Below are positions 43,743 to 51,490 of a stretch of DNA of 52,575 nt, piece after piece; positions within the stretch are counted from its first letter, which is position 1; each line of letters starts with the position of its first letter. Source of the stretch: an uncultured Ellagibacter sp. (lineage in GTDB: Bacteria > Actinomycetota > Coriobacteriia > Coriobacteriales > Eggerthellaceae); assembly GCF_934636505.1 (NCBI RefSeq), contig NZ_CAKUAL010000006.1, positions 1-52,575 of the forward strand, written 5' to 3'. The notes under the pieces are model-generated. The model was not told where the DNA came from. It did no database searches and saw nothing but the letters and a program-made list of their open reading frames with translations. Made by a program: the position numbers and the translations under genes.

Positions 43743-46499
43743 CTATTCCGTGCGCTCGACCTCTTTGACGATGTAGCCCTCGATGGTGTCGCCCACCTTG
43801 AGGTCCTGGTAACCGCTGATGCCGATACCGCACTCGTAGCCCTGCTTGACCGACTTAACGTCGTCCTTGAAGCGGCGCAAACTGGCGATCTCGCCCTCGA
43901 AGACGACGGTGCCGTCGCGCACGATGCGCACCTTGTCGTCGCGATGGAGCTCGCCGTCGGTGATGTAGCAGCCCGCAATCGTGCCGACCTTGGGCACCTT
44001 GAAGGTCTCGCGGATCTCGGCAACGCCGGTGTCCTCCTCGACGATGTCGGGCGAGAGCAGGCCGACGCGTGCGGCGTTGATGTCCTCGATCGCCTGATAG
44101 ATGACGCGATACAGGCGGATGTCGACCTTTTCCTTCTCGGCCTGTTGCTTCGACTTGCCAGTCGGGCGAACGTTGAAGCCGATGATGATGGCATCGGAGG
44201 CAGCTGCGAGCGTAACGTCGGTTTCGGTGATGCCGCCGACAGCGGAGTGCACGATGTTGATGCGCACCTCGGACTGGTCCATCTTCTCGAAGGCGTCGCG
44301 CAGGGCCTCGATCGAGCCCTGGACGTCGGCCTTCACGATGAGGTTCAGGTCGGTCTGCTTGCCCTCTTCGATGCGGCTGAACAGGTCGTCGAGGCTCATG
44401 TGAGACTTCGTCTCCTGCTCGGCGAGGCGTGCACGCAGCGCGCGCTCCTCGGCAAGCTTGCGAGCATCGCGCTCGTCTTCGAACACGCGGAACTCGTCGC
44501 CTGCGGTGGGAACGCTGTTTAGGCCGAGGATCTCGACCGGGTCTGCGGGGCCTGCGGAATCAACATGCTTGCCGCGCGGGTCGATGAGCGCACGGACGCG
44601 GCCGTAGGACGTGCCCGCGACGACGGTGTCGCCGGTGTGCAGCGTGCCACGGTGGATGAGCACCGTCGCAACCGGGCCACGGCCCTTGTCGAGATTCGCC
44701 TCGATGACGTAGCCGGATGCCTCGGCATCGGGGTTCGCCTTGAGCTCGAGCACGTCGGCCTGGAGAAGGATGGTCTCAAGCAGGTCGTCGATGTGGAGCT
44801 TCTTCTTCGCGGAAACCTCGACGAACATGTTCTTGCCGCCCCACTCTTCGGGGATGACGCCATGCTCGACGAGCTCCTGGCGAACGCGGTCGGGGTTCGC
44901 ACCGGGCTTGTCGATTTTGTTCACCGCGACGACGATGGGTACATCGGCAGCCTTGGCATGGTTGATTGCCTCAATGGTCTGCGGCATAACGCCGTCATCA
45001 GCGGCGACGACGAGCACGATGACGTCGGTCACCTGAGCGCCGCGGGCACGCATGGCGGTGAACGCCTCGTGGCCCGGCGTGTCGATGAAGGTGATCTGGC
45101 GACCCTCGATGTTCACGATGGATGCACCGATATGCTGGGTGATGCCACCCGCTTCACCTGCGGCAACGCCGGTATGGCGAATCGCGTCGAGCAGCGAGGT
45201 CTTGCCGTGGTCGACATGACCCATGACGGTAACGACGGGCGGACGCGGCTTCAAGTCCTCCTCGGAGTCATGGTAGACGACGGCGTACTCCTCCTCGGGG
45301 GAAACAACGCGGACCTTGCGGCCCATGTCGTCGGCGATGAGCTCGATGAGGTCATCGGACATGGATTGGGTGAGCGTCAGCACCTGGCCGAGCATGAACA
45401 GGCGCTTGATGACGTCGTTGGGCTGCACGCCGAGCAGCTCGGCGAACTTGGCGACGTTGGCGCCCTGGGGAATCTCCACGACGGAGTCATCGAGCACGAG
45501 CGTGGGATCGAGACCCTTCTGGATGGCCTCCATCTCCATGCGCTCGCGAGCCTCCGCCTGGCGCTTCTCCTTGCGCTTCTTGCGGCGGCCCTCGCCCTCA
45601 TGCGAGTTCGCAGCGGCCACAGCGGCGCGCGCCTCGGCAAGCACCTTGTCGCGCTGGAGCTTCTCCGCCTGTACGGCCATCTGGGCATAGCGATCCTCGC
45701 CCTGGCTTTGGTTCTCGAGCTCGGGAACGACCTGCACGACATTGCTACGCTTGCCCTTCTTGCCGCCACGCTCGCCCTTCTTGCCGCCACGCTCGGAGCG
45801 CTCGGGCTTGGGCTTGTTGGCCTGCTCGGCCTTCTGCGCCTCGATGCGCTGCTTCTCGGACTCGATCTGGGAAAGCAGCGAGCTGAAGTTGGAAGACTTC
45901 TTGGGCGTGAGCACGGGGGCCGGACCCTTGTGCTGCGTCGCCGGCTTGGAAGACTTCTTCCCGCGGGAGCGAAGCGCTTCCTCGACCGCCTGCTTCTTAG
46001 CGACCTCTGCTGCCATCTTTGCAGCACGGGCCTTGGCGCGTGCCTCGGCCTTCTCGCGCGCGACGCGCTCCTTCTCGGACTCGATCTGGCTTGCAAGGCC
46101 CTCGAAGCCGCTGCTCACGGGAGCCTTCTTAGGCGTACGCTTCGGCTGCTCGGAACGAGCCTCGCCCTTGGGGGCACCGCCCTCGCGGCGAGCGCGCTCA
46201 GCTTCGCGAAGCGCACGCTCTTTCTCGACGGCAGCGCGGCGGTTGGCCTCTTCCTCGGCCTTCTTGCGCTCTTCTTGCGCCTTCTCCTCGGCAAGCTGCT
46301 TCGCTTCCTCGGCATCGATCTTGCCAGCGCGCTGCTTGATTTCAGGAGACAGGTTCTTCCGAATCTTATCGACGTAGGCATCGGCAAGCATGCTCGCATG
46401 GCTTTTCGCCGGTATCTTCATCTCATGCAACCGGTCGAGCAATTCCTTGCTCGTCATATCGAATTCTTTCGCCAATTCATGTACTCGCATGCTGGCCAT
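43743..46499 (-). CDS. infB: translation initiation factor IF-2
   Basis: GTPase that places initiator tRNA on the ribosome. 918 residues. The N-terminal IF2-N helix domain ('MRVHELAKEFDMTSKELLDR') is followed by a long charged Lys/Glu/Ala region (about 60-320) that contains a repeated 'SQIESEK' unit at 137-143 and 210-216. A second IF2-N domain lies at about 330-390. The G domain has 'GHVDHGKTS' (427-435), 'DTPGHE' (473-478) and 'NKID' (527-530). Domains II-IV complete the protein. ATG 46499 has GAGGAG upstream. Confidence 0.97.
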   Translation of the reverse strand: MASMRVHELAKEFDMTSKELLDRLHEMKIPAKSHASMLADAYVDKIRKNLSPEIKQRAGKIDAEEAKQLAEEKAQEERKKAEEEANRRAAVEKERALREAERARREGGAPKGEARSEQPKRTPKKAPVSSGFEGLASQIESEKERVAREKAEARAKARAAKMAAEVAKKQAVEEALRSRGKKSSKPATQHKGPAPVLTPKKSSNFSSLLSQIESEKQRIEAQKAEQANKPKPERSERGGKKGERGGKKGKRSNVVQVVPELENQSQGEDRYAQMAVQAEKLQRDKVLAEARAAVAAANSHEGEGRRKKRKEKRQAEARERMEMEAIQKGLDPTLVLDDSVVEIPQGANVAKFAELLGVQPNDVIKRLFMLGQVLTLTQSMSDDLIELIADDMGRKVRVVSPEEEYAVVYHDSEEDLKPRPPVVTVMGHVDHGKTSLLDAIRHTGVAAGEAGGITQHIGASIVNIEGRQITFIDTPGHEAFTAMRARGAQVTDVIVLVVAADDGVMPQTIEAINHAKAADVPIVVAVNKIDKPGANPDRVRQELVEHGVIPEEWGGKNMFVEVSAKKKLHIDDLLETILLQADVLELKANPDAEASGYVIEANLDKGRGPVATVLIHRGTLHTGDTVVAGTSYGRVRALIDPRGKHVDSAGPADPVEILGLNSVPTAGDEFRVFEDERDARKLAEERALRARLAEQETKSHMSLDDLFSRIEEGKQTDLNLIVKADVQGSIEALRDAFEKMDQSEVRINIVHSAVGGITETDVTLAAASDAIIIGFNVRPTGKSKQQAEKEKVDIRLYRVIYQAIEDINAARVGLLSPDIVEEDTGVAEIRETFKVPKVGTIAGCYITDGELHRDDKVRIVRDGTVVFEGEIASLRRFKDDVKSVKQGYECGIGISGYQDLKVGDTIEGYIVKEVERTE

Positions 46500-46511
46500 G
46501 TACCACTCCTC

Positions 46512-46808
46512 TTATTCTCTTCCGACGCAACGGCTCGTGTCGCGAGACATCTCGCCGGCGATGCGCTCTAAATCCTGCTCACCGAGCTTCGTGCGAAGCG
46601 CTCGGTCAAGTTTACCCGCCTTGCGTGCAGCGGCAAAGCACTCCGCGGAGCATACGTAGGCACCGCGTCCGGGAGCTCGACCCGAAGGATCGAAGGACAC
46701 GACGCCCAAAGGCGAGCGAACGATGCGCAGAAGCGCGCGCTTCGTGTCGGTCGCACCGCAGGCAACGCAGGTACGCTGCTTTTTCTTTGCCGGTGTCGTC
46801 TGGTCCAT
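46512..46808 (-). CDS. ylxR: YlxR-type RNA-binding protein (DUF448)
   Basis: A small nucleic-acid-binding protein that always sits between nusA and infB. The family start is 'MDQTTPAKKKQRTCVACGAT' at 46808, giving 98 residues. Signature blocks are 'RTCVACGATDTKRALLRIVR', 'DPSGRAPGRGAYVCSAECF' and 'AARKAGKLDRALRTKL'. In other bacteria YlxR binds RNase P RNA or acts as a transcriptional regulator; which applies here is unknown. It follows nusA by 26 nt and precedes infB by 12 nt. Confidence 0.93.
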   Translation of the reverse strand: MDQTTPAKKKQRTCVACGATDTKRALLRIVRSPLGVVSFDPSGRAPGRGAYVCSAECFAAARKAGKLDRALRTKLGEQDLERIAGEMSRDTSRCVGRE

Positions 46809-46834
46809 TGTACGCTCCCGCAATCCCCGCGCGC

Positions 46835-48052
46835 TTAGAGCGCGTCTTCCATTTCGGCGTGGATACCGCAGAAACGGCTGTTGGGTCGTGCATGGTTGCG
46901 ACAGCGGTTGCCGTCTTCGTCCACAAAGGCACACAAGCCCTCTTCATCGTCTTCGATCTCGTCTTCGTCGATGAGGATGTTCTCGTTGCGAAGCGGCGCT
47001 CCAGCGAAGCTCGCGCTCTTGATGTCGATGTGCCAGCCGGTCAGGCGCGCCGCGAGACGGGCGTTCTGGCCCTCCTTGCCGATGGCGAGCGAAAGCTGGT
47101 CGTCGGGGACGACGACGGTCGCGTAGTTGTTCTCCTCGTCGATGATGACCTTCGTCACCTTCGCAGGCGAAAGCGCGTTGGCGACATAGACCGCCGGGTC
47201 CTCGTTCCACTGGATGACGTCGACGCGCTCGTTGCGCAGCTCCTCGACGACCATGCGCACACGGCTGCCCTTCGGGCCGACGCAGGCACCGACCGGGTCG
47301 AGGTTGCGCTCGCGGGAGGCGACGGCGACCTTGGAGCGGGCGCCGGGCTCACGGGCGATCGATTTGATTTCTACCACGCCGTCATAGATTTCCGGGACCT
47401 CGATTTCGAAGAGGCGACGGATGAGGTCAGGGTGCGTGCGGGACACGATGATGGACGGGCGCGCCTGGTCGCCACGGGCCTTGGGAAGATCGCTCGCAGG
47501 GTCGCGCACGTCGATGATCAGCACCTTCAGGCGCTGGTTATGACGATAGTGCTCGTTGTTCGGGCGCTCGTTGCGCTCGTTGGGGAAACGCTTCAGGTCG
47601 TAGTGCGGAAGCTCGGCCTCGACGCCGTCGCGAATCTTGATGATGGTGAAGTCGGGGGTTCCCTGAAGCACGGTGCCCGTCACGAGATCGCCCACGCGGC
47701 GCGAGAACTCCTGGTAGATAGACTGACGACCCGCTTCGCGAACAATCGTGGAAATGACGCTCTTGGCGTTTTGCGCCGCGATACGGCTCACGTCGTCTGG
47801 GGTCACGTCGCGCTCGGTGAACTCGGCGTACTCGCCGGTCTCGGGATCGGGCTCGCCAACGGGAACAAGCTCGTAGACATAGATCTTGCCCGTCTGGCGG
47901 TCGATGGTGACGCGCGCGTCCCATTCAAGGTCGAGAATATGCTGATAGCTTTTAGCGAGCGATGCCTCCAAGCGCTCGATCAGGTAGAACTCGTCAATCT
48001 TGCGTTCATGAGCGAGAGCCTGAAGCGCTTCGATCAGTTCAGAGTTAGCCAC
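46835..48052 (-). CDS. nusA: transcription termination/antitermination factor NusA with C-terminal Cys/His motif
   Basis: Binds RNA polymerase and modulates pausing, termination and antitermination. 405 residues: N-terminal polymerase-binding domain ('LIEALQALAHERKIDEFYLI'), S1 domain ('GDLVTGTVLQGTPDFTIIKI') and two KH domains ('VGACVGPKGSRVRMVVEEL', 'LSLAIGKEGQNARLAARLTG'). The acidic linker is followed by an unusual tail with C374, C384, H387, C395 and H398 ('RCRNHARPNSRFCGIH'), which could bind zinc. The acidic repeats of proteobacterial NusA are absent. Second gene of rimP-nusA-ylxR-infB. Confidence 0.95.
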   Translation of the reverse strand: MANSELIEALQALAHERKIDEFYLIERLEASLAKSYQHILDLEWDARVTIDRQTGKIYVYELVPVGEPDPETGEYAEFTERDVTPDDVSRIAAQNAKSVISTIVREAGRQSIYQEFSRRVGDLVTGTVLQGTPDFTIIKIRDGVEAELPHYDLKRFPNERNERPNNEHYRHNQRLKVLIIDVRDPASDLPKARGDQARPSIIVSRTHPDLIRRLFEIEVPEIYDGVVEIKSIAREPGARSKVAVASRERNLDPVGACVGPKGSRVRMVVEELRNERVDVIQWNEDPAVYVANALSPAKVTKVIIDEENNYATVVVPDDQLSLAIGKEGQNARLAARLTGWHIDIKSASFAGAPLRNENILIDEDEIEDDEEGLCAFVDEDGNRCRNHARPNSRFCGIHAEMEDAL

Positions 48053-48070
48053 GTCCAGTCGCTTCCTTTC

Positions 48071-48538
48071 TTAGCTGAAGTCAACGGCGCCCACCACGTG
48101 AGCGCGCTTGATAAGCGAATAACCGATAGCGATGCGCGAGCCGTCGACCTCGACGATCACGTCATCGCCTTCCAAACCTTCGAGCGTGCCCGTAAACGAG
48201 CTGCGTCCATCGATAGGAGACGACGTCTTCACCACGACCTGCTCGCCAGCGAAACGGGCGAAGTGCTCCTTCGTGCGAAGGGGCCTGTCGATTCCGGGAG
48301 AGGAAACCTCGAGCATGTAGGCTCCCGGGAACGGGTCGATCTCGTCCATGATGCGGTTGATCCACACCTGGGCGCTTGCGAGCTCATCGAAGCTCACGCC
48401 CTCGTCGGTGTCGATGAAGACGCGGATCGTCGGGGCCTTCTTCGACCCCATGATCTCAAGCGTCACGATTTCGACCCCGCTGGCAGCGGCCGTCGGCTCG
48501 AGCGCGTCGAGCAGTTTTTGCTCTTTGGCGGTGAGCAT
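48071..48538 (-). CDS. rimP: ribosome maturation factor RimP
   Basis: Assists 30S assembly. The ATG at 48538 ('MLTAKEQKLLDALEPTAAAS') has AAGGAGGCGAC upstream and is preferred over the frame's first start six codons earlier. 155 residues. 'DEIDPFPGAYMLEVSSPGID' and 'RPLRTKEHFARFAGEQVVVK' are the RimP signatures, followed by a C-terminal SH3-like barrel. First gene of the operon; the leader contains a terminator-like hairpin. Confidence 0.95.
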   Translation of the reverse strand: MLTAKEQKLLDALEPTAAASGVEIVTLEIMGSKKAPTIRVFIDTDEGVSFDELASAQVWINRIMDEIDPFPGAYMLEVSSPGIDRPLRTKEHFARFAGEQVVVKTSSPIDGRSSFTGTLEGLEGDDVIVEVDGSRIAIGYSLIKRAHVVGAVDFS

Positions 48539-48610
48539 GTCGCCTCCTTCCTTCAACGCTTTCGTTGCACGCTTCGTTGCCCAGCGGCGTTTTTCGCCCT
48601 AACATACAAA

Positions 48611-48633
48611 GAAAGCGGGCAAAGCCCACTTTC
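48611..48633 (-). terminator. terminator-like hairpin in the rimP-nusA leader
   Basis: GAAAGTGGGC-TTT-GCCCGCTTTC (minus strand; one G-U pair) followed by TTTGTATGTT. It ends murB transcripts, but the best promoter for rimP (48680-48688) lies upstream of it, so rimP transcripts would also meet it: a candidate attenuator. Confidence 0.65.
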
Positions 48634-48679
48634 TCAAAGAAGCGAAAGTATGATGCGCGCCGCTGCGCATAGTGTTTAG

Positions 48680-48688
48680 TTTATACCA
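48680..48688 (-). promoter_or_regulatory. extended -10 promoter for rimP-nusA-infB
   Basis: TGGTATAAA on the minus strand (TG-N-TATAAA), about 140 nt upstream of the rimP ATG. No -35 consensus is seen, as is usual for extended -10 promoters. Confidence 0.45.
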
Positions 48689-48769
48689 TAGAAACGGTGC
48701 TTCTGGCTAGCGTCATCCCCCGCATCGCGCAAGTTCGCCACAATTTGGGCGGCAAGCGGTGCCTGACGC

Positions 48770-49684
48770 TTAAGCCCCGCGGCCCCACATGCGCACCTCG
48801 GGCTCGAGGGCGACCCCCGACGACTCGAGCACGCGCCGCTGCACCTCGGCGATGAGCGCCTGCACGTCGGCCGACGTCGCGTCGCCTGCGTTCATGACGA
48901 AGCCGGTGTGCTTGGTAGAAACCTGGGCGCCGCCGATAGCAAGCCCCCTAAGCCCCGCCTGGTCGATGAGTGCTGCGGCGAAGTGGCCTTCCGGGCGCTT
49001 GAAAGTGCTTCCCGCAGAAGGCATGTCGATCGGCTGTTTCGCCTCGCGCTTGGCGGTAAGCTCGTCCATGCGCGCCCTGATGGCGGCGGGATCTGCCGGC
49101 GCAAGCTCAAGCGTTGCTGCAACCACGACATAGCGTGCCGCGTCGAACATGCTGTGACGATACGACCAGTCGGCCTCCTCGCGGGACACTTCCACGATGC
49201 GCCCCTCGGGGGTCACGCACGTGACGTGGGCACACACCTGCGAGAACTCACCGTCGTAGGCACCTGCGTTCATGATGGCGGCGCCCCCGACGGTGCCGGG
49301 GATGCCGCAGGCGAACTCGTAGCCCGAAAGCCCCGCGGCGCATGCCGCCTCGGCAACCGCGGCGTTTGTCGCACCCGCGCTGGCAACGATGCACGCGCCC
49401 TCCACGCGAATCGAGGAGAGGTTGTCGCGAACCTCGATCACCACGCCCTCGACCCCTTCATCGGCAACGAGCAGGTCGCTTCCACAGCCGATGACGCGCC
49501 AGGGCACGCTCGCCTGCTCGCAGGCACACACGACCTGGGACACCTCCTCAACGCTGCGCGGTGACACGAAAGCATCGGCGGGTCCGCCGATCTTGAAGGT
49601 GGTGTGCGGCGCAAGAGACTCTAAGGGGCGCACATTCTCCTCGCCGACGATTGCGGCAAGCGAGTCGAGCAGCGATTTGTCCAT
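48770..49684 (-). CDS. murB: UDP-N-acetylenolpyruvoylglucosamine reductase
   Basis: FAD- and NADPH-dependent second step of UDP-MurNAc synthesis. 304 residues of the type II (short) class: 'LAPHTTFKIGGPADAFVSPR' at the FAD domain start, 'VIGCGSDLLVADEG', 'GYEFACGIPGTVGGAAIMNA' and 'PSAGSTFKRPEGHFAAALID' (active-site Ser). 'AIGGAQVSTKHTGFVMN' follows and the catalytic Glu sits near the end in 'ALEPEVRMWG'. It lies alone between the leuA terminator and the rimP leader. Confidence 0.96.
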   Translation of the reverse strand: MDKSLLDSLAAIVGEENVRPLESLAPHTTFKIGGPADAFVSPRSVEEVSQVVCACEQASVPWRVIGCGSDLLVADEGVEGVVIEVRDNLSSIRVEGACIVASAGATNAAVAEAACAAGLSGYEFACGIPGTVGGAAIMNAGAYDGEFSQVCAHVTCVTPEGRIVEVSREEADWSYRHSMFDAARYVVVAATLELAPADPAAIRARMDELTAKREAKQPIDMPSAGSTFKRPEGHFAAALIDQAGLRGLAIGGAQVSTKHTGFVMNAGDATSADVQALIAEVQRRVLESSGVALEPEVRMWGRGA

Positions 49685-49735
49685 TCGCGCGTCCTTTCCG
49701 TTGTGGCCAATGCGGCGCTGGTGCGCCCGCTAAAA

Positions 49736-49762
49736 GGGCGGCGTCCGACAAGAGCGCCGCCC
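49736..49762 (-). terminator. intrinsic terminator after leuA
   Basis: GGGCGGCG and CGCCGCCC (8 bp, 11-nt loop), followed by TTTT on the minus strand, 32 nt past the leuA stop. Confidence 0.8.
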
Positions 49763-49794
49763 AACACTAGAGTAAATGATAAGAAACCGGAAGG

Positions 49795-51330
49795 CTACTT
49801 CTGCTGATGCTCCCGCTTGTCGTTAAGCAGGCGGTTCAAGGCGTTCACGTACGCGCGGGCGGACGACACGACGATGTCGTTGTCGGCACCGCGGCCCGTG
49901 TACACTTCCCCATCAGGTGCGGTAACGCGGATGGTCACCTCGCCGAGCGCATCGATACCGCGGGTCACGGACTGCACCGAGAACTCGGTCAGGTCGTTTT
50001 CAACCTGCACGATCTTGTTGACGGCCTTATACATCGCGTCAATCGGGCCGGTGCCGAAATCGCATGCGGTGACGACCTGGTCGGCCTGGTTGCGCAGCGT
50101 GACGGTCGCCGTCGGGATCATGTCGGTGCCGCAGGAGATCTGCACGCCCTCGAGCTGGAAGATGGCGCTCACCTGACGGTCGCGCTCGTGAATGAGGCTC
50201 TCAAGGTCCTCGTCATAGACTTCCTTCTTCTTGTCGGCAAGGTTCAAGAAGTCCTCGTAGACCTTGTCGAGCGCGTCGCCCTCGAACTCGTAGCCGAGCT
50301 CCTCAAGGCGATGCTTAAGTGCCGCGTGTCCGCTGCGTGCGGTAAGGACGATCTGGCTCTGGCCTGCTCCGACGTCTGCAGGGTCGATGATCTCGTAGGT
50401 GTCGCGCTTCTTAAGGACACCGTCTTGGTGGATGCCCGAGGAATGTGCGAACGCATTAGCGCCGACGATTGCCTTGTTCGCCTGCACGCTCATGCCCGTG
50501 ATCGAGGAGACAAGACGGCTTGCCTTGGCGAACTCCCGCGTGTTGATGTCGGTGTGCGCGTTGAGCTCCTCGCCGTGCATGCGGATGCCCATGACGACTT
50601 CCTCAAGCGCCGTGTTGCCCGCGCGCTCGCCGAGGCCGTTGATCGTGCACTCGATCTGGGTCGCGCCGTTCTTCACGCCCTCGAGCGCAAGCGCGGTCGC
50701 CATGCCGAGGTCGTTGTGGCAGTGAACCGACACGGTGACGTTCTCGATGCCGCGCACGTTCTCCATAAGATACGCAATGCGGCGGCCGAACTCGGCGGGA
50801 AGCGAGTATCCCGTGGTGTCGGGGATGTTGACGACGGTCGCGCCCGCATCGACGACGCGCTGGATGACCTTCACGAGGAAGTCGTAGTCGGAACGGCCGG
50901 CGTCCTCGGCGTAAAACTGCACGTCGTTCATGTATTTCTTGGCATAGCGCACGCAGTGCTCGGCGCGCTCGAGGCATTGGTCCTCGGTGATGCGCAGCTT
51001 GTCGTGCAGATGGCTCGGGCTCACGCCGATGCCGGTATGGATGCGCGGGCGCTTGGCGTACTTGAGCGCCTCGGCCGCGCGGTCGATGTCCTTCTCGACG
51101 GCGCGTGTGAGGCCGACAACCGTCGCATCGTCGCCTGCGAGCTCGGCAATGCGGCGGACGCTTTCGAAATCACCAGGGCTTGAGATGGGGAAACCAGCTT
51201 CGATGACGTCGACCTTCATACGTAGTAGCTGACGCGCGACCACCAGTTTTTCTTCCGTGTTCATGGAGGCGCCGGGAGACTGCTCGCCGTCGCGCAATGT
51301 GGTGTCAAAGATGTCGATCTTGCGCGTCAT
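49795..51330 (-). CDS. leuA: 2-isopropylmalate synthase
   Basis: Condenses acetyl-CoA with 2-oxoisovalerate, the first step of leucine synthesis. The start 'MTRKIDIFDTTLRDGEQSPG' at 51330 with AAAGGA upstream gives 511 residues. The metal-binding barrel shows 'DTTLRDGEQSPGASM', 'IPDTTGYSLPAEF', 'VSVHCHNDLGMATALALEGV' (His ligands) and 'INGLGERAGNTALEEVVMGI'. The C-terminal regulatory domain ('GEVTIRVTAPDGEVYTGRGA') for leucine feedback is present. leuB and leuCD are not in the window. Confidence 0.96.
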   Translation of the reverse strand: MTRKIDIFDTTLRDGEQSPGASMNTEEKLVVARQLLRMKVDVIEAGFPISSPGDFESVRRIAELAGDDATVVGLTRAVEKDIDRAAEALKYAKRPRIHTGIGVSPSHLHDKLRITEDQCLERAEHCVRYAKKYMNDVQFYAEDAGRSDYDFLVKVIQRVVDAGATVVNIPDTTGYSLPAEFGRRIAYLMENVRGIENVTVSVHCHNDLGMATALALEGVKNGATQIECTINGLGERAGNTALEEVVMGIRMHGEELNAHTDINTREFAKASRLVSSITGMSVQANKAIVGANAFAHSSGIHQDGVLKKRDTYEIIDPADVGAGQSQIVLTARSGHAALKHRLEELGYEFEGDALDKVYEDFLNLADKKKEVYDEDLESLIHERDRQVSAIFQLEGVQISCGTDMIPTATVTLRNQADQVVTACDFGTGPIDAMYKAVNKIVQVENDLTEFSVQSVTRGIDALGEVTIRVTAPDGEVYTGRGADNDIVVSSARAYVNALNRLLNDKREHQQK

Positions 51331-51377
51331 TTCGTTGTTCCTTTCTAAAACGCTTGCGGCCATATACCGCGGCGAAC

Positions 51378-51383
51378 ATTCTA
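51378..51383 (-). promoter_or_regulatory. possible -10 of leuA
   Basis: TAGAAT on the minus strand, with TTTGAT 15 bp upstream as a weak -35, about 50 nt before the leuA ATG and just after the upstream terminator. No leucine leader peptide or T-box is visible. Confidence 0.3.
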
Positions 51384-51411
51384 GCGCAGGCGCTGCGCAT
51401 CAAAGAAAAGA

Positions 51412-51455
51412 AGGGTCGCTGCCCTCGAGTTTCACCCGAAATCGGCAACGACCCT
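51412..51455 (-). terminator. terminator after the topoisomerase A-subunit gene
   Basis: AGGGTCG-x-TGCC pairs with GGCA-x-CGACCCT (one mismatch) across a 20-nt loop, 36 nt past the stop; the minus strand continues TCTTTTCTTT. Confidence 0.75.
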
Positions 51456-51490
51456 CCACATTTTCCCCGAAGTTGTGGCGCGCTATTCCC

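Noticed and set aside
44565..46571. 668-residue plus-strand frame opposite infB, leucine-rich at the end
   Set aside because: Antisense of the IF-2 Lys/Glu/Ala linker; no motif.
46625..48679. 684-residue plus-strand frame opposite ylxR, nusA and rimP
   Set aside because: Shadow of three conserved genes.
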